From Cucumis sativus (taxonomy: Eukaryota; Streptophyta; Magnoliopsida; Cucurbitales; Cucurbitaceae), in assembly GCF_000004075.3 (NCBI RefSeq), contig NC_026661.2, forward strand, positions 18,132,307 to 18,196,306: 64,000 nt of DNA, written 5' to 3'. Shown here in pieces: positions 1-14,000 of the stretch. Both the position numbers and the translations under genes were made by a program. A model generated the notes under the pieces. The model was not told the origin of the DNA and did not search any database. It saw only the letters and a program-made list of their open reading frames with translations. Within the stretch, counting starts at the first letter, position 1. Every line of letters starts with the position of its first letter.

Positions 1-1282
1 GATTGATGACTCTCCCTTTCACACATTACAAAATCTCTGTAGTGATAACCGACGTAGACAAATATAGCTCATATTTTAAACTATCGTTAATGGATTATGT
101 TTATGATATGAATTAAACATAGCCCATTTTTGTTAATTTCGGAATGACGTGACCTACTTTATTAGGGAGTTTAATACCCTTCTTTGATTTTCATCTATAA
201 ATTGAATTTTTTGTATTTACTAGTCAATCAACCTACTTTTCTATTTTGTTTGAGTATGAATGTTATTTTTAATTCGAATGACCATATACGTTTTAGAACC
301 TTAGTAAACATTATTAGTGTAAAAATATTTATGGCAAGGTAAATGAGACAATTAAACTTGATGATTGTTTTTGTTTATTCATTGTCAATGATTAATTCTT
401 CGTTATGGGTAGGAAGTAAATAAATTGAGTAGGTCTTAAAGACATGTCTAATCACTTAGTAAAAAAAAAAAGAGTAGATTAGGGATTAATAATATGTCAA
501 TCATACAATATTTTTATATAATCAAGACAAGATTCTTCAGAATATCATATAAATATGGATTAGATATGAAGGAGAGACTTTTTCTCCTTTTCTTTCTTAA
601 TATAATCAATAGTTTCTACGTTATTGCAACAATTATTATAGATGAAAAAAAATGAAAGATAGTAATTAAAAATATGCAATATATAGGGAAAAAAAAAAGG
701 TTAATGGATCTTTAAGACATTTTCAAAAATTAATTTGAATATAAGAAATAGATTACTCATTCTATTAAGAAATTGAAACAAATATTTATTGTTGACATTA
801 TTAATTATAATAATGTTTAGTATCTTGATATATACAATAATTGGAATCAATTTCTATATAATATATATCATTGTGACATTAAATAATTTTGAGAGAGAAA
901 TAATTATGAAACTAACACTAGCAAGAACAAAATTTCATTATATATATATGTATGTATGTAAGAAAAAGAAATAAATAAATACACACATTATATGTAGAAT
1001 AAACCATTTCCCATAATCACACCCTTAATCTAATTATTTGATTTTACTAAATGATCCAATTGAAAGATCCCCAAAAAGACCTCAATTTTACATCACTAAA
1101 CAGATTGGAAATGGGACTTTTATCAAATTTTCTATTATTTGTAGTCTTAATTTTGTAATGTATATATTTATATATTCCCTCTTGTAATTTTTTTCCACTC
1201 AAAACTATGCTTGTTTGAATTTTTTACCCTCTAATATTTGATCATATGTCTCAAATATATATAGGCAATGCTTTGTTCTTGT
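1..1282. other. AT-rich spacer downstream of IPT
   Basis: I see no coding exon, tRNA or recognisable repeat here. The open frames are short and of low complexity (for example 789-974, full of Ile and Tyr codons). The right end holds the 3' flank of the minus-strand IPT gene. Confidence 0.6.
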
Positions 1283-2299
1283 TCAAGGAGTTGCAGCTGC
1301 CATGGCTGCACTTTTTTTCCGGGGCACGCCGATGAGGGATGCTAAGTTCGTTGGGAACTTTGTGGCGATGACGTTTTGGTGAAGAAACTGATCGATTATC
1401 GTCGTGCTCGGTATGGTGACGTGCTTGTTCCATGCTTCATCTGCTTCTTTCCCTTGCTTTGTAAAGGCCTCTGTAGCATCCAATCTATGTATGTTCCATC
1501 CTTTGACGTTTCTCAGCCGTTGGATTTTTCCCAATTGCCTTAATGCTAGCTTACATGTATGCTCCTTCACTTTTGCTATGGATTCCTCCAAAAGTTTTTC
1601 TTGAGCTTCCTCATCCAACAATGACCTGTATCGAAAATATGAGTCGAACTCGGGAACTCCAATCGCTCTTTTGATTCCTCGAGAATAATCTCTAGCGGGA
1701 TCGAAGAATTTTTCAGCCTCGTCAACCATTCCATTTGCTACCATCTTGTCTACTCGTTCAGATACAAACGATTGCAATACTTGCATTGACACATCTACCC
1801 AAAGAAAGCAACATTCATATCTCAATCGAAAATTTGAGTCGATTAAGGCTTCGATATAAGAATTCGAGCCACCGGCGATGATCGGTAATCGGTCGTGGCT
1901 AGAAATAGCATCCAAGGAAAGCATGGCCATATCTGAGAAGTTGGAAGCGGAGAAATCCAAGAAGGGATTGATAATTCCAAGCAAGTGATGAGGCACTCCA
2001 CATTGTTCTTGCTTTGTGATCTTATTGGTTACTATGTCAAGGCCATGGTAGACTTGCATCTTGTCGGAGTTTATGACTTCCGATGGGAATCGAGTGGCGA
2101 TGTCAATCGACAATCGAGATTTTCCCGTTCCGGTGGGACCGATCACGATCACAACCTTCTCTTTTTGCAATTTTCTTAGGGTGGAGAAAGGGTTGGTGGT
2201 TAGTCTTCCTGGTGGAAGATTTATCAATGGTTGTTGAGTGGTGATCTTGCTCATGAACATGGAGGACACATTCATGCTTAAGTCTAATAATTTGATCAT
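1283..2299 (-). CDS. IPT: Adenylate isopentenyltransferase (cytokinin biosynthesis), IPT3/IPT5-like
   Basis: It encodes a 338-aa enzyme that transfers the isopentenyl group of DMAPP to the N6 of ATP/ADP, the first step of cytokinin synthesis; relatives of this class are mostly plastidial. The P-loop GPTGTGKS lies at about residues 54-61. Family motifs follow in order: VINSDKMQVY, LDIVTNKIT, GVPHHLLG, PIIAGGSNSYIEAL, CCFLWVDV, FVSERVDKM, and a C-terminal ATEAF/EADEAW region. The gene is intronless, as is usual for this class. The open frame extends 66 codons further upstream, but that part is low-complexity Phe/Leu/Ser sequence over a CT/GA-rich leader, so I start at the Met of MIKLLDL. This gives a basic, Ser/Thr-rich N-terminus that could be a transit peptide. 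Met9 is an alternative start. The family call is firm; the exact paralogue (IPT3 or IPT5) is not. A TATA box lies about 280 bp upstream of the start. Confidence 0.93.
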   Translation of the reverse strand: MIKLLDLSMNVSSMFMSKITTQQPLINLPPGRLTTNPFSTLRKLQKEKVVIVIGPTGTGKSRLSIDIATRFPSEVINSDKMQVYHGLDIVTNKITKQEQCGVPHHLLGIINPFLDFSASNFSDMAMLSLDAISSHDRLPIIAGGSNSYIEALIDSNFRLRYECCFLWVDVSMQVLQSFVSERVDKMVANGMVDEAEKFFDPARDYSRGIKRAIGVPEFDSYFRYRSLLDEEAQEKLLEESIAKVKEHTCKLALRQLGKIQRLRNVKGWNIHRLDATEAFTKQGKEADEAWNKHVTIPSTTIIDQFLHQNVIATKFPTNLASLIGVPRKKSAAMAAATP

Positions 2300-2577
2300 G
2301 AAAAACAAATAAATTAAACCAAAATTAGCCAATAATATATATAAGAAAACAAAGAATAATATATAAAGAGAGAGAGAGAGAGTTAAAGAAAACCCACCTT
2401 TTGAGAGAACTTTGAAAATTAAATGAATGAACTTTGAATTTGTTGAGTCTTTTTGGTGATGAAATGTGAAAGAAGAAGAAAAAAAAGTAAAGTCCAATAA
2501 TTCTCTCTTTTTTCTTCAAAGTTATGAAAATGAATAGAATTGCAAATGTCTCAAGGATATCAACGAGTGGTTATGGC

Positions 2578-2585
2578 TTTTTATA
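2578..2585 (-). promoter_or_regulatory. TATA box of IPT
   Basis: TATAAAAA on the minus strand lies about 280 bp upstream of the chosen ATG. This implies a leader of roughly 250 nt, which contains a GA/CT dinucleotide run (about 2367-2382). Confidence 0.5.
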
Positions 2586-4830
2586 GGCTTCATTTCTTAA
2601 ATCTGAGTCAAGCTCTCTCTCTCTCTCTACATGATATTCTTTTGCTTACTTTCAAACTTTCATATCTTGTACAAGATTTTCTATTTTAATATTTATTTTA
2701 TTTAATATGATATCAAACCTAAACGTTTCGTATTTGAATCTATATATCGTCATTACATCCTCGATTTGTCTTATATGTAAGTTTGTAAGTTTGCATGTGA
2801 TTAAGATTATGGTAACCAACTTAAACCAAAATTAAACAAATAATAATATAAAAAAACAAGTAGAATGTTAAAAGTTGTAATAAATCTTAAATTTAAACTA
2901 TAGGGTTGATTTTTATTATAAAATTTGAAAAATATATCCACATTTTGTATTTTTTTCAGTTTTAGTTTTTTTACAATTAGGTAAATAAAATTATTTTTTA
3001 AAAATGAAATTTAAGGTTGATTGAAAATAGAGTAATTGAAATCATAATGGTTAATTATTTTTTAAAGGTTGAAAATAAAGGTTCTTTGGGTGTGATTGAT
3101 TTGATATTGCTATAATGCTATGCGGTAGAGTACTAGCAAATTGCTCAAGAATATATGACTTTTAACTTGAGAATATTGAGTTTTTAAATGACAAAAAGAT
3201 ATAATAATTTAATAACTTTCTTAATTTTAAAAATGTCCATAATATACTCATTATTTTATTAGAAATAATTTTTTTTTAAAAAAATCTCTAATTAATTTTT
3301 TTAAAATTCATTGACTAATACTAACTAAAAAGAAAAAAATAAAATCTATTGTAATTGAAATTTTTATTTTAAGTTGAATAACTATTTTGTTTTTAAAAAA
3401 AAAAAAAATTAAAACGGTATATATTATTTCATTTCAAACAATATATTTCCTTAACTATTTTTTATGAATGTTTTCAAAAATTGAGTTGAATTTGAATTTT
3501 ATTTTATTTTATTTTTTAGAATTTAACTATAAATTCAATTATAAACGATTGAGGGATAAATATGTTTAATTTTAAAAATCTAAACGGTTATCAAATAAAG
3601 ATTTTAAAGTTTTCTCCTCTGTCATCTACTATGTTGATAGGTACATTAAGCTGCAACAGCTATAACACACTGAAAGTACAAAAAGTAATTATATAAATTT
3701 GATTTCGATATGCTTAGGATCAAACGATCATAAGCAAAAGTCACTTCATTCTTTTAAGAAAAGTGTGAGTGTGTGTAACAATATGATATGAAACGTACAT
3801 CAAAATCAAAATCGGATAATTTTAACCACATAATCGTGATAATGGAGAAAATATTTAGTCCTTTCAACGTACAAACACTTTGTGGTTGAATATTTTTAGA
3901 TGAAGTATAAGGTTATTAACTTATTATTTGTTTGTGACAATCTTTTCATATTAGTTTTCAATGTGTGTTTGTAAGAGATTCTTAAGTTCATAAATGGCCA
4001 ATTATGATTGTAGTAAGTGGGATAGAGACCCTCAAATATAATGGAACTTTTTTCTTCTTCTTTTTCTATTCTCTTTTAAGAGGAAAACACCATTTGATTC
4101 TCTTTTCCAAGTTGTTATTTTGACAGAAACCATGATATGTCTACTCTTAGATATGGTTCTATATATTTATACATATAAATTCAAAAGGAAAGTGATCTAA
4201 AGTTTTATTGAAAAGGAGCATATGGTTTTTAAATTATTTCTCTAATAATAAAATCACCAATTCTTTGACCTAAAAGTTCGTTTCTTGACGCGGCAACCCG
4301 CATCGAACTAGTGCATACACGTGTATTCATTTGGTTGGTCACATGATAATGTAAAGATATCGATTCTCTAATATTCAATAGCATGAACTTTAATCATACC
4401 AACTAAGTTGTGTTCATGTTGATATCAATTTTTTTCTTTTATGTTTAACTTTCTATAAAAAAACCGACTAAATTGAGTTTGGATTTGATTTAGTTTATTT
4501 TAAAGAGTTAATTCATAACTAAGGATTAGGAGATAACTACCGCTCTTCTCTTGTTAAATGATTAACAAAATGAGAATTTCTCACTACAATTTAGATTAAT
4601 TAAAAGTACGCAACCACGCGGTTTTTTTTAATAATGCAATTAACTTCTTTAACTAATTAATTCTTGGAGTAAACATAAATATAATTATGATTAATTAATG
4701 AATTTGAATCAATTAGCTAATTGGTTTGCAATAGGTCAAAATTTCACTTCCCTTCAAATAAACTTGAAATTATCTCTTTAGTTCATAATTTTGGAATGAT
4801 GGTTTTTTTTTGTTACTATATTTTCAAAAT

Positions 4831-4991
4831 GTATATTTAATTTAAATTATAATTTTTTTCTTAAAATATATAATTTAAATTTTCTAAAAATATGTATATT
4901 TAATTTAAATTATATGTTTTTCTAAAAAATCGTATATTTAATTTAAATTATAGACTTTTCTTTAAAAAATGTATATTTAATTTAAATTATA
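4831..4991. repeat. Four-copy AT-rich tandem repeat
   Basis: The word GTATATTTAATTTAAATTAT occurs four times, starting near 4831, 4894, 4932 and 4971. The spacers are 40-60 bp of T-rich sequence with related TTCT(T)AAAA words. The core contains the palindrome AATTTAAATT. Confidence 0.75.
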
Positions 4992-7900
4992 ATTTTTGAA
5001 AAGATACGTTTTTAGTTCCAAAATTTTAAAATAGGATGAAAAGGTTCTTCCAATGATTTATTATTATTATTTTCAATAATTATATTACATTTTAAAATAG
5101 AAAAATCATTTTAAAAATAGCAATTTTCTAATTAAAACCTTAGGAGATGTTTGGAATATGAAGTGAGTTATTATTAATTGTTACAAGTTGAGTTAAAATA
5201 GTTTGTGTTTGAGGTGTAGATTATTTTAGTTTAAGTTATAATAACATTTTGCGTAGACTATTTTAGTCTGATAAGAAAATAGTAATTAACATTGCAGTAA
5301 AGAATAAAAAATGAAATATGAAATAGTAAAAAAAGTGACAAATAGTAATACTAGAATAAATTGAGAGTTTCGAAATAGTATTTATAGTAACTAATTAGAA
5401 ATTTTTAAATAGTATTTACCGTAACCAGAAGTAGTTATTATTATCTAACTAATAATAATAATTTATAATTTATAAATTAAAAACACACATTCTTCAAAAG
5501 TTAGAAAAAGAAATATGATTTTTTTTTAAAAAAAAAGAAGAAATAATTGTGAGTACAAAACCCTAAAAAATGAACAAAAGAAAAGCTATAGAACAGAAGG
5601 TTGTATTGCTATAGATAAGCAATTAATTAAAGTTGGGGGAAGATTGAGATCACAAGATCTTAAATATATATCCTCTTTAGAATTTAGTGGTTTTCCAATA
5701 TAAAATATATCTATCACAATTATTCATATACCTACTTTCCTTTGGATTATCATTCCCAACTTTTCAATCAAATCTTAGCTTAGCTACCCTCTTATGAGCA
5801 TTTAAATCACTTAGAAAGCTACACACAAAAAAAAAAAGAAGAAAAATCATATGCCAAATGATTGCAAAAACCAATTATGGAGCCCTTTTAATTAAAGAAA
5901 TAGGAGATAAATTATATTCAATGATTAATTAATTCATTAATTAAGAAAAGGAAGATGAGGTAATCTTTCCCAATTTTGAATAAACTAAAAATATTTTTTT
6001 AAAAAAAAAACCTTAATTGCATATATTGTCTTTCCAAAACAATCATTATCGAAAGAAAGTGTTAGTTATGATAAAGCATAGGCTTATAATGATCATATCA
6101 CAAAAATGAATGGGAACAAATTGACCAAAATATGCCTACAAAGAGCCTTTGGCATACCCACAAAGTTGAAAGAGGAGTGGGTATATGAGAGAGTAATTAT
6201 GACTATATCATATATATGGATTGGGTTTTTAGCCCTTCTTTTTAATAGGGATCAAAGTGATTATTCTTTCTTCAAATCATTTTTCATATAGCTAGCTATA
6301 AATGGATCATAATTAATCCTACCATTTTAAGTTTGTTTGATCTTAGATTTTGTATTTTTTAATGTCCTTAATTTTAATCTTAATATTATTTAACATCTCA
6401 AATTTCACATATGATATCGTCTTCAATTGTTTTTATAAACAATAATATTTCAATAATTTAATTTAAGAAGATCTAAAATTAAAATAGAGATGTCCCTTTA
6501 GGTTTCTCTTTTTTTTCTTTTGTTAAAGAGATACACCTAGATTGCAAGAGATTAGAATTGTAGCTAAATGTGAGCTTCAATTATTCAATTGGCATTATTT
6601 CTCAAAATAGCTATAAACTAATATAGATTACATCTAGGATGGGCTTTCACATCTTAAAAAAAAAAAAAAAGTTAAAGTATGTTATATATTGATGAAATGC
6701 TCAAAAAAAAGTTTGATATTCAATTAGCCCGTTTTACAATACTCTTATTTATAAATTTGGTTGCAAAATCATTTATTGTTTAAGTTGAATGTATATATAT
6801 AAAAAAAGAATCGTAATAATTTCTCTTGAATTTAGCTCAATAGTAATTGACATGTATTTAAATCTTTGTATTCTATTTTATCACAATCTCTCAACAATAT
6901 ATTCAATCTTAATTGATTAAATGTAGATGTTATTTTGGTACGTTTTGAAATAGTTTACGTTGTTTGATCATGATTCTTTGTGTATTTCTATATTTTTTAA
7001 TGCAATCATACGAGTAAAGGATAAATATTAGTTTTACCTAATTTGCATGTTCACACACATATTATATACATACATATATAAATAATGGGTTGATATAAGG
7101 TTGAAGAAAAACCCTCCTTAATTCACATGACCACTTTTTTATTTTGTTCCAAGTTGTTTATAAAAACAAAATAGAAAGAAAAAAAACAAGAGAGAAATAC
7201 AAAATGTAATTATAGATGTAATCATGTATATGGAAATAAAAACAAACTTTTTACAAATGTAGATTATGTTCATTTTCCTTGGGGAGAAGTATCATAGACT
7301 TTGAAAACGCTTTTTGAAAAATTTAAATGAAACGTATTAAAGGAGAAATGTGAATTGTTGAATTTTGGAATATTACAAATTGGTATGTGTCGTATTGTAA
7401 AATGAAAGATACACATGTCTTTGTTAGAGTAATTTAAGCTTGACTTGGCTAAATTGATTTATATCATGAAATTAGAAAACTGAGACGAATGGTCTAGAAT
7501 TAGATAAATGATTTGTTTAACGATTACAAGGTGATGCTTAATTACGTGATAGAACTCAACTGTCGTAATTTGTAAAGAGTTTACTCCTAACGACGAGTTT
7601 AAACGCTCTTAAACTTGAGATTTTTTTTAATGCACTAACCTAGGTTCCGAGACTTCTCCTCTTGATAAACATCACTCTTTTTATTTATTGTTTGAAACAT
7701 ACTGTCTTGCTTAGGTAAAAGAGAGCAAGAAAAAAAATTGTATTTATAACATTTATTTAAATTTCATAAACTAAAAGTGCTTAACTATTTTAAAATTTCA
7801 AGAACTAAATAGATATCAACTCTAAATTCCGTAAACGGAAAATGTATTTTTCACTTAATTTTCTTTTCTATTTGGCTTTTCTCTCATCCTTTCTCCATTT

Positions 7901-8139
7901 CTTCTTCCTTTCAGCTTCTTTCTTCTTTGACTCTTTACTTTAAAGTTCATTTTTTTCCTTATCCTTTTATTCTTTCTTTTCCACTCTTTTCTTTTATCCC
8001 TTTCTTCCTACCTTCTCTCCTTCCTCACATTTTTTTCGTTCACTTTGTCAATGGTCGCAAAAAAAAGATAATATCCACATACCATTGTATATTACTTTTA
8101 CTTCAAATTTACTAGTTCGAACGAACCGTTGAAAATATT

Positions 8140-8270
8140 TATAAAATATAACAAAATTTTAGACCTATTTACTCTATCAATGATAGAAGTCTATCGACGT
8201 CTATCACTACAATGATAGATATGAAATTTTGTTAATATTTTGATTGATTTTGCTATATTTGAAAACATTC
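8140..8270. mobile_element. MITE-like repeat with TCTATC/GATAG core
   Basis: The core has palindromic CTATCAATGATAG followed by further TCTATC and GATAGA words. It ends in TTTTGCTATATTTGAAAA, which resembles the termini of the element at 23365-23523. No target-site duplication was confirmed, so the boundaries are approximate. Confidence 0.4.
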
Positions 8271-9441
8271 TAATTCCTAATATAAAATTTATATTAAAAA
8301 AACTTTAATTTTTTAAAATATGCATGCAACATTCCAATTTTATAAAAAACTAATGGAAATATCATCAAAATTAGACTAATTAAGTTCACTAACAAATAAA
8401 TATAATTAGGAAACATTAGTGTAATTATAATATAAATAATAGATATATTATTCTTTTAAAATCGTAAAATTTTATTTACTAAATTTACATCGTTTTTATA
8501 ATTTTTCTATAAATATCTATCGAAATCAAACTTTGTGGAATATTTCTATCAAAACTTAGATAAAATTAGGGTTTCAATATATATTTTTATCAAGGTTGAT
8601 ATTTTAAACACAAAACAATCATGGTAAGAAAAACATATATTCATGGTAGGAATTAATAAATTAAAGTTAATGTGAGAAAGCTCTCTTTATTTATATGGCA
8701 AACTTTATTTTAATGTGAAATCCCTATCTTAGGGAAAAGTAATATGAAGACTGTACTATTAAAGAAACTTTGAATATGCCTTTCAAAGAAAATCTACTCT
8801 TTCATAAATACTTTCAACATATTACTTTAACATTATTTCATCATTAATAGTCAACAAACAAACAAACAAAAGAAAAGAAAAACAAAAATGAACATTTTCA
8901 AAATATATCGTATTTATCTTTAATAAAATCTAAAATTTCCATATATTTTATAAATATTTGATTCATTTTTGTTATTTACGTTAATTTTTGTCTAAGGTAT
9001 ATTTATTTCCTACTTGCTATGGTATAATCATGTCGAATTTTCTATTGATTAAAAAAAATTGAAGATTCGATCCTCATTCCATAGTTATTGTATTAAACTT
9101 AATTATGTATGATTTTTACAAATGAGTATTCAAACCAACTTACAAACTCATAAGATATTAAATTTTAGGTAGCTAAGTGGCCACACCATAGATCGAACCC
9201 TATTAAATCTTTTATGTCTATAGGTCGTACTAAATTTATGTAGCTAAATGAATTGAGTACACATGTCTAAGGTAATTTCATTTTTCTAAACAATTTACGT
9301 AATGAAATGGGTTTTCTTTTCATGCAGAAATTTTTAAACGATGTTTTAAGATTAAAGCCAAATTTTAATTTAGAAATTACCTCACCATCAAACATACCAC
9401 TTTGTTTAACTCAAAGATGGTGAGTAATATAATATTAAATT

Positions 9442-9578
9442 TGGAATGAACCTATTGATCATTTAGCAAAGGTACAAACTTAAATATAATAAATGAGGAA
9501 CCGTCGTAATAATATCATAATAATATGTTATTTTTATGGAATGAACCTCTATTTCATTTATCATTTAGCAAAGGTACA
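9442..9578. repeat. Direct duplication of a ~35-bp unit
   Basis: TGGAATGAACCT, a variable middle, then CATTTAGCAAAGGTACA occurs at 9442-9477 and again at 9537-9578. The second copy carries about 6 extra bases in the middle. Confidence 0.65.
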
Positions 9579-10622
9579 GGCCTAAATATGTTAAACTTGG
9601 AATTAATAAATTTAGATTTAATGCAATGAAATGGTTAAACCAAATGCATACCCCTAATTAAATCTAAATTTAATGAGAGAAATATACATTTAAGTTTTAG
9701 GAATAAAAAAAACATTGAAAATGAATAATTCTTCTCTTAATTAAAATATTAGGAATATAATATGACATTGAATGGAATAATTCATTTAATTAAAATAATC
9801 TAACAAATTTTCAAGATATGTTAAATTATGTTACATTTAAAGGGAGAGCTCATTGTTAACATATGAAACTAATCAATGGAATAGAATATTTCATATTTAT
9901 AATATTGTTTTTTTCTTTTTTATAAATTCGAACCATTTCTTTATCTCGATCTGTTATTGTTGATTATGGGTTAGTCAAACTAAATTGAAAAAGTAAAATT
10001 TAAATATAGAACAAATTAATTTGAGAATTGAATCGATTGTTTTATATTATATATATTTTTAAAAATATATAGAACTATGTATAGTTTTAGTTTTCTGATA
10101 GGTTTTTTAAAACTTAAGGGAAGTAAAATAGATTTGATTGAGTTGATTTTTGATGTGCAACACTAATTAAATATTTAGTATATTAAATCATGTAATGAAT
10201 GAGAAGTTGGGGCTGGACATGGTTACGATGGGGCTAAGTCGTTGAATGTTGGAACAAAAAATTGGTATAATCATTTGGGCTTTGGACATTTCATGGATAG
10301 ATATATAATACATGTGGGCTATGAACAAGAAGAGATATCATCTCAAATTGCATAACACTAGTTGCTACCACCATAAAACAAAAAAGAAAAAAGAAAAAAC
10401 TATCATCTTGATTAATGTAATTTAGTGTTTGGTTTAATTTGAATCTATTTTTTGTATTGTTTAATTTTAGTTTCTATAATTTCAATAAATTTTATAATTA
10501 AGAAAATTTTCAAAAATAACAAATTTTAGGGAAAAAAAATTCTCCTTTGATTAATCTATTAATAGATTTTGTAAATAGTTTATTAAATAACGCTAAAATA
10601 GTAAAACAAAAATGGTTGAAGG

Positions 10623-10642
10623 TGGGCCGGGTCGGGTCGGGT
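10623..10642 (+). promoter_or_regulatory. Site II element (TGGGCC) and GGGTC triplet repeat upstream of the R3H gene
   Basis: TGGGCC at 10623-10628 is followed at once by three GGGTC words, a GC-rich island in AT-rich DNA. Site II elements bind TCP factors in promoters of housekeeping and growth genes. The location, about 380 bp before the R3H start codon, fits a promoter or leader. Confidence 0.4.
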
Positions 10643-11009
10643 CTCGAGGGTAGTTTTGACTTTTGACATATGAGGAATCGGTCTCGGTGGCGGTGTGCGG
10701 CGGAGAAAGACGTCGTCTTCTCGATCTCATCTGAAACAGAATATTCTTCCGAATCTAATCCTTCCCTCTGTTTCTCTTCCCAATTTCTAAGGCTCTGTTT
10801 CTTCCTTCTTTTTTCAATCCTTGGATTCGATTTTGCCCTAATTTTCCCATCTCCATCTCCCTCAACTTCATCTTTCGCCGATTCTCCCCTTTCCGTCTTC
10901 TCATCCAACCTCCAAAAATCACCTTCCCTACAAGATTTTCAATCCCATCCACAACAGGGGAAAACCACCGCTTGGGCTTCAATCGGATTCTTAGTTTTCC
11001 TCTCTAATC

Positions 11010-14000
11010 ATGGCTTCCATTGATGTTCTTGAACGAGAAGGGAATCGTTTCCCCTTTTCCCCTCTTAACGATCCACTCAATGGTACTTCTTCATCTCTTT
11101 TGTTAATCGTATCTGCTGATTACATTTAATAATAATACCCATTTGAGTGATTTTGGTGTTTCTGTTATAAAATTTTGAAATTTTCTCTGGGATCTATATT
11201 TTGTTTTATTTCCACAGGTGATACGGATTCTCGGGGTATGTCAATCGAGAAGAAGATAGAATTCTTGGAGAGCTTGACTGGGAAGGTGGGGTGATTGTAA
11301 ATGTTCGAAATTTTCTTTTTGGATCGTCACTCCATCTGGACTGCTCTGTGAACTGCTTGCTTAAGTTTCTTGTATTGATTGTAGTTCTATCAGTACGATG
11401 CTTTTGCAATGTGCTTTTGATAAAATGGAAGTTTAACATGGTTACCTGATGATGAATAGTTACAAAATATTTGGATTTTAATCTAGGTTTTTTGTTTTGT
11501 TCAATATCTCATATCATTGGCTTCATTTTGAAGGAAAACTAGTAACCGTCTGGTCATTTTTTCAGTTCTCATTTTTTCAATATTATTTGGAGTAGTTTTC
11601 ATGTGGTAAGGTTATCTAACATTTACTATTTATTCTCGAATGGAAATTGGAATTACATTGTGAATAAAGGTGCATCTCAATGCCTAAATGGGTTACCTGA
11701 GTGAAACCAATGCCAACTCTCTTAATATATGAAGTGCCTAAGTGTTCATATTCCTATCATTTCTCCCAAAATTTTACTAAAAGGCTTCAGTTTAAGCAAA
11801 CTAATTTTCCCCCAAGTTAAATCGATACTGCACTTTCCTATTTACCTTTTGACAATCTTTGTCCACAGAACTTCTCTTTTTTGTTAACTTTTAATTTTTC
11901 CCCCTACTCTTCTCAGGTTACCAATAGGAAGTCTCGCAGATGGTTAAACGATCGTCTTTTGATGGAACTTGTTCCTCGTTTGAATGCTGAGGAAATTAGA
12001 GGGCTGTTTGCTCCACCACCTTGGGGTGTGATACATCTAAAAACTGTCCTTTTCGTAATTTTTCAATCTTTGATGAGTGTTATTTCTGAGTAATATAGAT
12101 GCTAGATGTTTTAGACGGTAGAGCCTTCTTGCTTTCATCATCTTGTGTTATGTTATGCTACATGGTTTGAGGTAAGACATCGAGCCCCATAACAATGTCT
12201 ACGTGAAAAAGAATACGAGGGAAGAGAGTGGAGATTGCTTCTGTAATTAGTTAGTTTGGTGGTGGGGTGCAAAGGTCTGTAAGGGGAAACCCGGAAAAGA
12301 GTAAGGAAAGAGGAGTAATTAGGGTAAAGAGTGAAGAAGAAGAAGGGGGATTTGGTTTTTATTTATTTGAGAATAATGGTGTTTACTTTTTAGGATGATT
12401 GGATATGGGAAAGTGATCTAGACTATGATATCCAAACCTAGGAGTTTGCTTTGAATTTCTAGTTGATCGGTTATCAAACGTAGCATTAGTTAGAATTAGT
12501 AGCTTGTTTGATTTGTTTAGGATCACATATTCCAAGTCATATTGTTTTAAATTAATTCATTTTTGGTGTTATTATGGCCATGATCATTCTGTTTACGCAA
12601 GCTTTTCTTCGTCGCATCTAGTGGCTTGACTGTTAATTCTTAGAGGGAATGGCTATATCTGCTAATCTCTCCCATGTTAATGTTTACTGATCCTTTTACC
12701 CGAGCCTAGAAATTCCTCACACTGGTGAAAGGATTCATCATGGTTTGAGGTTAATTTGCAGGTGATGATGTACGGCCCACAACGTTCTCCATGACTAATG
12801 CAGAAGACTGGGACAAGTTCAGGAGTATTGACATGGATAAAGAGGTCTTTCTACTTTTTACTTTAATGTTACCATTTTCATTTTTAGAATTTCAAAACAG
12901 CAGACTGTTGCATAAATAATAGAATGGCAAAGCAGATCGTCTAATTTAAGAACTTAATCCAAATATGTTATTTTCTTGTTAGGCTAAGATCATTGGAGTC
13001 TTCGAGAACTCATCTGCTAAGAGAAAGGGTCATATTGATGCAGATAAAATGGCTTTCTTGAATGCTTGGCGTAGAATTGAATGTCGAACAAGGGAGGCTC
13101 TTCGCCGTAGTTTTCGTGTGGAGCTTGTTGAAGGTTATGAGGTATGAACGTGTACAATAATTCAGATTTGTTTCATTCATTTCATTTCTTAAACGTGGGT
13201 TAATTGCAAGTCTCAAATGTTTCTTTTCGCATTTACTGGATGATTAACATGGTAAGTTAAGCTTTTTCTCCATCACAAATCTGAATGTTAGTTGAAGAGT
13301 GGGAACTGCAATGCATCAATCAACTCAACTTATAACTTGCTAATAAGTTTCTTTTTATTCATCTTTTCAGGAGTGCATAAGATCTTTTATTTCAGACACT
13401 TGTAAAGAAGATGTCTTAATCATGCGAGTTCAAGATCCATTCCACAGATTATTGCTACATGGAGTTTGTGAGGTATTTCCTCCTGGTTGAATTTAAGGAA
13501 ATAAACTGGCTCAATAATAAACTTCCAAATTTACACAAGCTGCTATTATATGGGTCAATACATTAAAGAACATACAAATTAAAATTTGGTAAGTCAAAAT
13601 ATCACTTTACTTTCGTGTTTTTTGGGTCTCATTCTATTTTAGTTCTTTTTACTTTTTTAGATATCTAGATTTACCACTGCAGTCGCTATAAATCCTAGTA
13701 TTAGGCCTTACAGTTGGATTAAAGGTTTTTTTGTCAAACTTGGTAAGATAATAGTAACAATAATAATAATAGTTGTTAAGAGAATGTGACTATGGAAGGG
13801 AAACTAATAGATAATAGATGGGTTTGAGAATCGTTGCTGATAACTTAACACAGTGAACTAATTTCAAGATTTGTTCAAAGTATGAGTATTAAATTTGGAC
13901 ATTTAAAGACCTCAGACTGAAAGAAGAAAAAGTCCCAAACTATAAGGATCAAAACCAGTTGAATATATGAAATTCTTATCTTTCACAAGAATAGAGATGA

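Larger units (their letters stand above)
2600..10600. other. AT-rich intergenic region between IPT and the R3H gene
   Basis: About 8 kb with no credible exon. All open frames are short and low in complexity, including 6106-6291 (61 codons, no family recognised) and 7927-8115 (Phe/Pro-rich from a CT-rich run). It contains the tandem repeats and MITE-like sequence listed separately, plus many A/T homopolymers. Confidence 0.6.

Noticed and set aside
2300..2497. Extended N-terminus of IPT (66 extra codons)
   Set aside because: Low-complexity Phe/Leu/Ser translation of a CT-rich leader; no IPT family member has it.
10510..10982. Two minus-strand ORFs opposite the R3H leader and first exon (10510-10908, 10755-10982)
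   Set aside because: Antisense shadows of a purine/pyrimidine-biased leader; no recognisable domain.
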